DNA of 7,496 bases from CAZKEG01 sp964601575 (GTDB lineage: Bacteria > Desulfobacterota > Thermodesulfobacteria > Thermodesulfobacteriales > Thermodesulfatatoraceae): NCBI GenBank assembly GCA_964601575.1, contig CAZROA010000112.1, positions 1 through 7,496 on the forward strand, in the 5' to 3' direction. The stretch's first letter is position 1. Every line of letters begins with the position of its first letter. The notes under the pieces are model-generated. The model worked only from the letters and a program-made list of their open reading frames with translations. It did not search any database and was not told the DNA's origin. This document shows, piece after piece, positions 1 through 4,871 of this stretch. A program made the position numbers and the translations under genes.

Positions 1-593
1 TTGAAGCCAGCAAGGCCTGGAAGGAATTTCGTTGTCTGTGTTTTGCCTTTGAGCCGAATGGTGAACCCAAATTAATGGAAGAGGGCCGCCTAGGAGACTG
101 GGCCGAGAGACCTCCCGAGCTCTTGCCCGGGCTATTTGATCAGATGGAAGTGATAGTGATTGACGTAGCCCCTGAGTCTACGGCCCCTTTTGGTTGGTTG
201 GCCGTCTTGGTAGAAGGCTTCAGTCGGCTCTTCTCCCATCAATTTGTGCGCCATACCTGGCTCAATTTCAATCAGCGCTCCCATCGTTATACTGAGGTGG
301 ATAAATTCGTCCTGCCGCCCTCCTTTGAGGCCGTGCCTGAGGGGCGCCAGCTCTACGAGGAGACCATTAATAAAGGCATGGGCGTCTATCGAAGATTGGT
401 AGAGGCCGGGGTCAAGAAAGAAGACGCCCGTTTCGTCACTCCTCAAGGGGCCTCGACCACTTTGATCGCCACCGGGCCCTATTTTGTGTGGGAAGATTTT
501 GTCCGCAAGCGCCGTCATCCAAAGGCTCAATGGGAGATCCGCCGTCTAGCCAAGGCGGTAGAACAGGCTTTGAAGAGACTCAACAAAGTCTAA
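1..593 (+). CDS. thyX: ThyX-like flavin-dependent thymidylate synthase, 3' part (5' end outside window)
   Basis: ThyX enzymes methylate dUMP to dTMP with methylenetetrahydrofolate and reduced FAD in the cytoplasm. The frame is open from base 3, so the gene enters from the left. The ATG at 75 is in frame but has no clear ribosome site and coding-like sequence continues upstream, so it is probably internal. Numbered from that ATG, the family hallmarks are EGFSRLFSHQFVRH (47-60), the signature RHTX7S at Arg59-His60-Thr61 to Ser69 followed by HRY, and a C-terminal KRRHPKAQWEIR (145-156) matching the dUMP-binding Arg/AQWE region. The usual signature is RHRX7S; here the third residue is Thr. The segment before EGFSR does not resemble a normal ThyX N-terminus, so this may be the second half of a tandem or divergent ThyX. 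Family assignment is firm; catalytic activity is uncertain. The stop codon overlaps that of mobB, which converges on it. Confidence 0.82.
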   Translation, partial: EASKAWKEFRCLCFAFEPNGEPKLMEEGRLGDWAERPPELLPGLFDQMEVIVIDVAPESTAPFGWLAVLVEGFSRLFSHQFVRHTWLNFNQRSHRYTEVDKFVLPPSFEAVPEGRQLYEETINKGMGVYRRLVEAGVKKEDARFVTPQGASTTLIATGPYFVWEDFVRKRRHPKAQWEIRRLAKAVEQALKRLNKV

Positions 594-1240
594 GATCTTA
601 GGCGAATATCGATCTCTTTGAGGTCCTTTATCCCGCGCAAGGACTGAAGAAAGCCCTTTATGGTCCCGGAAAGGGCCTCTTCCACAAAGCGGGTAAGGGG
701 GATCGGTCGATCATCGACGATGAGTTCCACTTTGGTGCGTCTCTTGGGGAGGCGGGCGAGGATAAAGTCTGCCAGGCCCTGATAATCCTCAAGGGCAAAA
801 CAAGGAAGCTCTCGGACGGGATAGTCAGCGACCACGGCTATTATCCCTGGAAACCCTTGGCGAAAAAAGGGACTTTCCCGTTGGCCCTGGCGTGAGACCT
901 CGATCTTGGGGATGCTCACCAACTTTTTTAATCCCTCAACCAAGATCAAATCCACCCCGGAAAAATGGCGTGAGACAAGGGTCCAAAAAGAAAGATCCTC
1001 TTTGGGGAGGGATTCTTTAAAGATGGCGGTCTTTGTCTGACCCCAAAAGATCACCTCTTTGGCCCCGGCCTCGGCAAAACGCACGGTATCAGAACCTGGC
1101 TTTTCAGAAACAGAGGCCTCCTTGGAAGACTTTATCACCCCCACCCTTAGGCCTCGACGGGATAGTTCCTGCAACACCCCACAGAGGACCGTGGTCTTCC
1201 CCACCTTATGCGGACCGATGAAAGAAAAGGCCGGCAACAT
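590..1240 (-). CDS. mobB: MobB-type molybdopterin-guanine dinucleotide biosynthesis adaptor with C-terminal extension
   Basis: MobB is a cytoplasmic GTP-binding P-loop protein that assists MobA in attaching GMP to molybdopterin for molybdo/tungsto-enzymes such as formate dehydrogenase. Visible motifs in the 216 residues: Walker A GPHKVGKTT (9-17), the MobB-typical KPGSDTVRFAEAGA (47-60) and a Walker B-like DLILVEGLK (97-105). The His-rich stretch that often follows the first Lys (KHxHH) is replaced by KSSKEA (37-42). Residues from about 168 on form an added domain with a short beta-hairpin/helix pattern (VELIVDDRPIPLTRFVEEAL); I recall similar tails on MobB from sulfate reducers, but cannot check. 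The ATG lies 2 bases after the stop of the upstream UPF0173 gene and has no good Shine-Dalgarno sequence, so translation is probably coupled to that gene. The stop overlaps the stop of thyX. No other molybdenum gene is in view. Confidence 0.85.
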   Translation of the reverse strand: MLPAFSFIGPHKVGKTTVLCGVLQELSRRGLRVGVIKSSKEASVSEKPGSDTVRFAEAGAKEVIFWGQTKTAIFKESLPKEDLSFWTLVSRHFSGVDLILVEGLKKLVSIPKIEVSRQGQRESPFFRQGFPGIIAVVADYPVRELPCFALEDYQGLADFILARLPKRRTKVELIVDDRPIPLTRFVEEALSGTIKGFLQSLRGIKDLKEIDIRLRS

Positions 1241-1242
1241 GG

Positions 1243-1938
1243 CTAGAGCTTAACCGTCTCCCCCGGGGTGATGACCAACATCTTTGTCTCCGGGGCCATC
1301 TCTTTGAGATAGGCCTCAAAGGCCTCCGGGGTCCCGGTGAGCAAGGGGAAAGTGCCGTAATGCATGGGAATGACGATCTTGGGCTTCAGCAGGGCACAGG
1401 CCTTGGCTGCCTCCCGCGGCCCCATGACGTAATGATCACCAATGGGGAGCATGGCCACCTCTGGTTGGTAGAGCTCACCGATGAGCTTCATGTCATAAAA
1501 AAGCCCGGTGTCTCCGGCGTGGTAAAAGGCCCGCCCGTCTTCCATGTGGACGACAAAACCACAAGGATCACCACCATAGATGATGTTTCCATCTTCTTGG
1601 ATCGAAGAACTATGGGTGGCTTGGACCATGGTGATCAAAAGGCCCTTGGTTCGGTAACTCCCGCCGATATTCATCCCCGTCACGTTGGGGAGCCCTTGGG
1701 CCAAGAGATATTGCTGGATTTCGTGGATGGCCACTACTTCGGTGGCTGCGGTCCGGGCAATCTCCAGCACATTGCCCATGTGATCACCATGGGCATGGGT
1801 GATGAGGATCAGGTCATAGGGCCCGATGTCCCGTGCGGTTGGGGCCTGTGGGTTATCAAGCCAGGGGTCAATGAGGATCCTGATTCCACCGGGGGTAATG
1901 ATCTTAAAGGTGGCGTGGCCGTAAAAGGTGATCTTCAT
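1243..1938 (-). CDS. UPF0173 family metal-dependent hydrolase (metallo-beta-lactamase fold)
   Basis: This 231-residue protein has the length and motifs of the UPF0173 family of metallo-beta-lactamase-fold hydrolases, whose physiological substrate is not established. Seen: N-terminal MKITFYGHATFKI (1-13), LIDPWLDNP (22-30), the metal-binding THAHGDH (47-53: His48, His50, Asp52, His53), a further ligand candidate His109 in QATHS, the AGDTGLF segment with Asp143 (141-147) and His193 in IPMHYGTFP (190-198). All expected ligands are present, so it should bind two metal ions. The start is the ATG at 1936-1938, well supported by GGAGG 5 bases upstream. It is first in a two-gene minus-strand operon with mobB, spaced by 2 bases. 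A link between the hydrolase and molybdenum cofactor synthesis is only suggested by that position. An ORF of about 225 codons on the opposite strand is a shadow. Confidence 0.9.
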   Translation of the reverse strand: MKITFYGHATFKIITPGGIRILIDPWLDNPQAPTARDIGPYDLILITHAHGDHMGNVLEIARTAATEVVAIHEIQQYLLAQGLPNVTGMNIGGSYRTKGLLITMVQATHSSSIQEDGNIIYGGDPCGFVVHMEDGRAFYHAGDTGLFYDMKLIGELYQPEVAMLPIGDHYVMGPREAAKACALLKPKIVIPMHYGTFPLLTGTPEAFEAYLKEMAPETKMLVITPGETVKL

Positions 1939-1943
1939 GATCG

Positions 1944-1948
1944 CCTCC
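1944..1948 (-). promoter_or_regulatory. Shine-Dalgarno site of the UPF0173 hydrolase gene
   Basis: The minus strand reads GGGGAGGCGATC and then ATG; GGAGG is separated from the start codon by 5 bases. It fixes the hydrolase start at 1938 and is the best ribosome site of the hydrolase-mobB operon. Confidence 0.75.
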
Positions 1949-2004
1949 CCAAAAGATTTGGACCTTTACCAAGGACTAAAACTTTGTCATCGTGTAACCG
2001 AAAC

Positions 2005-2033
2005 TTCACTAGAGTTATCAAGAACTCTTTACT
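2005..2033 (+). promoter_or_regulatory. Possible weak promoter for the GNAT gene
   Basis: In the roughly 115-base divergent gap, TTCACT (2005-2010) and TTTACT (2028-2033) lie 17 bases apart, each matching four of six sigma-70 consensus positions. Transcription would begin about 15 bases before the GTG start. I found no convincing counterpart for the divergent hydrolase operon. Motifs this weak occur by chance. Confidence 0.22.
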
Positions 2034-2053
2034 CTGATAAGGTATTTCTACCT

Positions 2054-2530
2054 GTGAGCAGAAAGGAAATCAATATCAATCTTAGGCCAGCTACCAGAGA
2101 AGATTGGTCTTTTATCAAAGACCTTGCCGGAGAGGCCTTTGCCGTTTTCGGTCCCTACCGGAGGATTGTTTCCGATTGGCTGGCGGATCATTTTGTGCGG
2201 ACTTATCTCCTGGAGGTTGAGGACAGACCGGCTGGCTTTTTCATGTTAGGTCTTATGTTACCCTCCTTTTTGCTCTGGAATATCGAGTTAATGGCTATTG
2301 CCGTCATCCCCTCCTTACGAGGCCAAGGGCTTGGGCGTTTCATGTTAACCGAGGCAGAAAAGGTGGCCCGTCTGCGCGGGTATCGTCTTTTACGGGCCCA
2401 CGTGGGTTGTCAAAACCAACCAGCCTTGCGCCTTTTCCAACAGGCGGGTTTTCAAATCAAAAAACACCTAAGGAGGTATTATCCTTCAGGCCTTGATGCC
2501 TACGAATTGATCAAAAAGCTCGGGGCCTGA
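2054..2530 (+). CDS. GNAT family N-acetyltransferase (RimI-like)
   Basis: GNAT enzymes transfer an acetyl group from acetyl-CoA to an amine; the substrate here is unknown. Counting from the chosen GTG, the product is 158 residues: beta1 INLRPATREDWSFIKDL (8-24), motif A with IAVIPSLRGQGLG (82-94), where RGQGLG binds the CoA pyrophosphate, and motif B with NQPALRLFQQAGF (121-133), typical of RimI/YhbS-like acetyltransferases. The frame is open back to an ATG at 1928, but that would read into the divergent hydrolase gene and add 42 residues that do not look like the fold. GTG at 2054 begins just before beta1; its only ribosome-site candidate is a distant AAGG at 2038-2041, so the start is uncertain. 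The last 20 bases overlap the end of the convergent helicase-like gene. RimI-type protein-alanine acetylation is possible but not shown. Confidence 0.83.
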   Translation: MSRKEININLRPATREDWSFIKDLAGEAFAVFGPYRRIVSDWLADHFVRTYLLEVEDRPAGFFMLGLMLPSFLLWNIELMAIAVIPSLRGQGLGRFMLTEAEKVARLRGYRLLRAHVGCQNQPALRLFQQAGFQIKKHLRRYYPSGLDAYELIKKLGA

Positions 2531-3827
2531 CCGACCGGCGATGATCCCGCTTGGGGCGTTTAGGGCGATCCCCACCCTCTCGAGGCCCTGAGGGGCGTGT
2601 TTTTCGGCGCCGCAAGGCCAACTCTTCTTTAATCATTACCGGAGAAGGAAACCACTCTTCCTCGGGTTCCGGCCAGAGGACCTCCATCTTTTGGCCCAAA
2701 TCAGCCTCGATAGCCTCCAGGAAAAAGGCCCCGGTCTCGTCACAAAAACTGATAATCTCTCCGGCGTTTTCCGCCACCTTGGCCGCTCGATGACGGAAAT
2801 CATCTCCGGTCTCTGGGAGATCGTAATTGATCAGGAGAGGCACTCCTTTTTGTTGAATGAACCGACAGCCGGCATCAGTGGCTACCAGAATGTCGGCCTC
2901 TCGGCCTTCGAATTGCTTTAGGAATCGCAACCTAAACTCCGGCCCCAGATCCGGTTTTAAAAATACGGCCCGAAGGCCTAGGCGCTTCAGCTCGTCGCAG
3001 AGTTTTTGGGCTTCGATCTTATTGTTGACGAAAATAATGGTCTTCGGCCACTGATATCTTTTAAGGACCCCAAGGAGGAGGGAAAACTTTTCTTCTTCGG
3101 AGACATGGATGAGCTTAAGGGCTAGGTTGGCAAAGTCTTCTCGCCCGCGTTCAATAAAGATCTCCTCCGGAGAAGAGAGAAACTGATAGGCCATCTCCAA
3201 GGCCTGATAGTTGAGATCGTCCATAAAGACCAGACCTTGGCGTTCTCCGGGAGGAGGCATCTTGCGCAGGAGGTTTTCGAGAAGCCCCTGCTCTTTGGCC
3301 ACCATAGTCTCCAATTCATCAAGGACGATGACCTTACATTCGCGCAGAGGGATAAGACGCCATTTTAGGGCCCGGTTAAGCCAATATGGGGTGGTCAAAA
3401 TGAGGTTTGCCCCTTGTTCCACGGCACGGAGTTGCTCTTCAGGGAGGTTTTCTTCCGCGGCAAAAGGGGTAAGCAAGAGATCGAGCCCTTCGGCCAATCG
3501 TTTGGCCCATTGGGCCAGAGACAAGGTCCGCTCCACCGAGGTAACCAGGACCAGGGTCTTAATTTGACGACCGGCCTCCCTTTCTCTTATGATGCGATCC
3601 AGAAGGATCAGAATATAACCAAGGGCCTTACCGCTCCCGCGGCGGGCCTTGACAATGACGTCGGAGCCCTTGAGGGCCACGGGTAGAAAGAGATCCTGAA
3701 TGATGGTGGTCTTGGTAAAGCCCAATTTGGTCAAGTTACCCAAGATGAGGGGGTGGAGATTAAAGCTACTAAAAGGTCTGCCGTGTAAGGCCATGGAAAG
3801 CCCTTCTTTTACTGCTTCCTCAGGCAT
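2511..3827 (-). CDS. DEAD-box RNA helicase-like protein with degenerate catalytic motifs
   Basis: The two RecA-like domains and motif order of a DEAD-box RNA helicase are clear, but key residues differ. Residue numbers count from the TTG at 3863; subtract 12 for the ATG chosen here. Q motif GFTKTTIIQ (48-56) keeps the Gln. Motif I is ARRGSGKA (73-80), not AxTGSGKT. Ia is VTSVERTL (107-114). Ib is TPYWL instead of TPGRL. Motif II is DELE (182-185), not DEAD. Motif III SAT is MDD (214-216). Motif V is ATDAGCRFIQ (328-337), losing the Gly and Asp of RGxD. Motif VI HRxGRxxR is HRAAKVAE (358-365). A basic Arg/Lys/Pro tail (about 418-450) resembles RNA-binding tails of RhlE/CsdA types. The ATG at 3825-3827 has GGAG 8 bases upstream; ATG at 3794 is an alternative. 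Probably RNA-binding with weak or no ATPase; cotranscribed with the tRNA-Leu 38 bases upstream. Confidence 0.85.
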   Translation of the reverse strand: MPEEAVKEGLSMALHGRPFSSFNLHPLILGNLTKLGFTKTTIIQDLFLPVALKGSDVIVKARRGSGKALGYILILLDRIIREREAGRQIKTLVLVTSVERTLSLAQWAKRLAEGLDLLLTPFAAEENLPEEQLRAVEQGANLILTTPYWLNRALKWRLIPLRECKVIVLDELETMVAKEQGLLENLLRKMPPPGERQGLVFMDDLNYQALEMAYQFLSSPEEIFIERGREDFANLALKLIHVSEEEKFSLLLGVLKRYQWPKTIIFVNNKIEAQKLCDELKRLGLRAVFLKPDLGPEFRLRFLKQFEGREADILVATDAGCRFIQQKGVPLLINYDLPETGDDFRHRAAKVAENAGEIISFCDETGAFFLEAIEADLGQKMEVLWPEPEEEWFPSPVMIKEELALRRRKTRPSGPREGGDRPKRPKRDHRRSVRPRAF

Positions 3828-3865
3828 CGCTCTAACTCCATGAGGAACTCTTTTGGAGGGCAACC

Positions 3866-3952
3866 TGGTGCCGAAGCGGGGACTCGAACCCCGACGGGCT
3901 TACGCCCACTAGATCCTGAATCTAGCGCGTCTACCAATTCCGCCACTTCGGC
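3866..3952 (-). tRNA. tRNA-Leu (anticodon CAG)
   Basis: The 87-base minus-strand sequence folds as a complete class II tRNA. Acceptor GCCGAAG pairs with CTTCGGC, followed by discriminator A and an encoded CCA (3866-3868). The D-arm is GCG/CGC, the anticodon stem CTAGA/TCTAG encloses loop TTCAGGA with anticodon CAG (plus-strand 3916-3918), the long variable arm is GGGC-GTAA-GCCC, and the T-arm CGGGG/CCCCG encloses TTCGAGT. The long variable arm and A73 agree with leucine identity, reading CUG codons. All stems are fully paired, so it should be functional. Confidence 0.97.
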
Positions 3953-3962
3953 ACCTGATAAT

Positions 3963-3991
3963 TGAATAACAATGCCCTTATGGCTTGTCAA
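3963..3991 (-). promoter_or_regulatory. Sigma-70 type promoter of tRNA-Leu and probably the helicase-like gene
   Basis: On the minus strand a perfect -35 TTGACA (3991-3986) is followed after 17 bases by TATTCA (3968-3963), a partial -10. The mature tRNA 5' end lies 11 bases beyond the -10, leaving a short leader for RNase P. The -35 box sits directly before the AAGGAGG ribosome site of the divergent reading frame, so the two transcription units are back to back within a few dozen bases. Confidence 0.65.
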
Positions 3992-3993
3992 CG

Positions 3994-4000
3994 AAGGAGG
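3994..4000 (+). promoter_or_regulatory. Strong Shine-Dalgarno site serving a short leader frame before trmJ
   Basis: AAGGAGG is a full match to the anti-Shine-Dalgarno sequence. The ATGs at the right distance (4004, 3 bases away, and 4010, 9 bases away) are both in a frame different from trmJ and open a frame that ends at 4054. The trmJ frame has only a TTG at 3985, upstream of this site, and ATGs at 4045 and 4084, too far downstream to use it. Confidence 0.6.
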
Positions 4001-4003
4001 TTA

Positions 4004-4054
4004 ATGGAAATGGATTCTTATCACAAGATCAAACAGAGGGCCCTATGCAGGTAA
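4004..4054 (+). CDS. Possible 16-codon leader peptide overlapping the trmJ start
   Basis: A short frame (product MEMDSYHKIKQRALCR; 14 residues if the second ATG at 4010 is used) follows the strongest ribosome binding site in the window and ends with TAA at 4052-4054, 7 bases past the first base of the trmJ ATG at 4045. The arrangement would allow translation coupling of trmJ. The peptide has no run of one amino acid and no attenuator hairpin is evident after it, so classical attenuation is not supported. It could also be a chance frame, or the remains of a trmJ N-terminus shifted by one base. No function can be named. Confidence 0.35.
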   Translation: MEMDSYHKIKQRALCR

Positions 4055-4809
4055 GACCAGCGGCTCAACGAATCCGGGCCAAGATGGAAAATCTGGCCGT
4101 GGTCATGGTTGAGACCCTTTATCCGGAAAACGTGGGGGCTGCAGCCAGGGCCTGTGCCAACTTTGGTGTTCATGACCTAATCCTGGTCCGCCCCAAAAAA
4201 CTCGATGAAGAAAAGATGCGGGCCATGGCCACCCGGGGCGGGCTTCCGGTGCTGGAACGCTTACAAATATTCGAAGACCTGGAAGAGGCCTTGGCTCCGT
4301 TTCACTACGTGATTGGGACCACGGCTCGTTTGGGGCGGCAACGAAAGGTCTTTGAGACCCCGAGAGAGATTGCCCCTCGCGTGATTGAACTCTCCCAAAC
4401 CAATCGGATCGCCTTCTTATTCGGTAACGAAAAATGGGGGCTGACCAACGAAGACCTCTATCACTGCCATACGGTAATCACCATTCCCACCACCGAACAG
4501 GCCTCATTAAATGTGGCCCAAGCGATTATTATCATCCTTTATGAAATTTTTACCCAGGCGGCGGAGGTAAGTCTTAAAAAGCCACGGCTGGCCTCGGTGG
4601 AAGAACTCGAGCCTATGTATCGTCTGCTCCGTGAGACCTTAGAAGTAGTCGATTATGTCCCCCATGATAACGTCACTTTATGGATGACCACCATCAGGCG
4701 TTTTTTATCGCGCCTTGAATTGACCGCCCAAGAAGTCAAAATAATTCAGGGTTTTTGTCGCAAACTCCTTTGGAAATTCAAAAAGATAAATGAAAAATCC
4801 GTCGTTTGA
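4045..4809 (+). CDS. trmJ: TrmJ-type tRNA (cytidine/uridine-2'-O-)-methyltransferase
   Basis: SPOUT (TrmH/SpoU) methyltransferases of the TrmJ group add a 2'-O-methyl group from S-adenosylmethionine to residue 32 in the tRNA anticodon loop. From the chosen ATG the product is 254 residues. Seen: motif 1 ENVGAAARACANFGV (28-42) with catalytic Arg35, motif 2 FLFGNEKWGL (124-133), motif 3 IPTTEQASLNVAQAI (147-161), which complete the trefoil-knot cofactor site, and a helical C-terminal tail with TLWMTTIRRFLSRLELT (211-227), typical of TrmJ. Start choice: ATG 4045 has AGAGGG 4 bases upstream; ATG 4084 sits closer to where relatives begin; the TTG at 3985 lies before the Shine-Dalgarno and is unlikely. 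The gene diverges from tRNA-Leu, a fitting neighbour for a tRNA-modifying enzyme. Specificity for position 32 is inferred from family resemblance; another SpoU-group target is possible. Confidence 0.85.
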   Translation: MQVRPAAQRIRAKMENLAVVMVETLYPENVGAAARACANFGVHDLILVRPKKLDEEKMRAMATRGGLPVLERLQIFEDLEEALAPFHYVIGTTARLGRQRKVFETPREIAPRVIELSQTNRIAFLFGNEKWGLTNEDLYHCHTVITIPTTEQASLNVAQAIIIILYEIFTQAAEVSLKKPRLASVEELEPMYRLLRETLEVVDYVPHDNVTLWMTTIRRFLSRLELTAQEVKIIQGFCRKLLWKFKKINEKSVV

Positions 4810-4833
4810 GTTCTAAGACGGACGTGCTAAATT
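4806..4833 (+). promoter_or_regulatory. Possible weak promoter for the envelope operon
   Basis: TTGAGT (4806-4811) and TAAATT (4828-4833) are 16 bases apart, each with four of six consensus matches, in the only gap (62 bases) before the two envelope genes. An AT-rich TATAAA at 4844-4849 is an alternative -10 without a good -35. Readthrough from trmJ is equally possible, since I see no stem followed by a U-run between the genes. Confidence 0.22.
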
Positions 4834-4851
4834 GTCTCAAAATTATAAAAC

Positions 4852-4868
4852 AAGGTTAGATAAACCTT
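4852..4868 (+). promoter_or_regulatory. Small hairpin just before the start codon at 4872
   Basis: AAGGTT (4852-4857) and AACCTT (4863-4868) are exact inverted repeats around the loop AGATA. The hairpin ends 3 bases before the ATG and contains the only AAGG that could act as a ribosome site, which is otherwise rather far away. It may limit translation or melt with temperature. A six-pair stem in such a short region could also be chance. Confidence 0.3.
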
Positions 4869-4871
4869 CCA

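Noticed and set aside
132..530. 132-codon frame opposite thyX
   Set aside because: Lies wholly inside the ThyX-coding sequence and shows no family features.
1360..2037. Long open frame (225 codons) opposite the UPF0173 hydrolase gene
   Set aside because: Its product has no recognisable motif, while the opposite strand carries the complete metal-binding signature and a strong ribosome site.
1928..2053. ATG 1928 as the start of the GNAT gene
   Set aside because: It would overlap the start of the divergent hydrolase gene and add 42 residues before the first GNAT strand.
3211..3686. Frames of 118 and 90 codons opposite the helicase-like gene
   Set aside because: Shadows of a clearly coding strand; Ser/Arg-rich or nondescript products with no ribosome sites worth noting.
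3828..3863. TTG at 3863 as the start of the helicase-like protein
   Set aside because: It lies 2 bases past the tRNA CCA with no room for a ribosome site outside the tRNA; ATG 3827 has GGAG at good distance.
3866..3952. tRNA as attachment site for an integrated element
   Set aside because: No integrase gene and no direct repeat of the tRNA 3' end seen in the window; the neighbours look like ordinary chromosome.
3809..3991. 60-codon minus-strand frame running through tRNA-Leu
   Set aside because: Most of it is the translated tRNA sequence; the tRNA explains the region fully.
3985..4044. TTG at 3985 as the trmJ start
   Set aside because: It overlaps the tRNA-Leu -35 box, lies upstream of the only strong Shine-Dalgarno, and adds residues not typical of the family.
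4805..4841. Inverted repeat TTTGAG...CTCAAA after trmJ as a terminator
   Set aside because: Six-base arms separated by 25 bases, AT-rich, with no U-run after it; not a credible intrinsic terminator.
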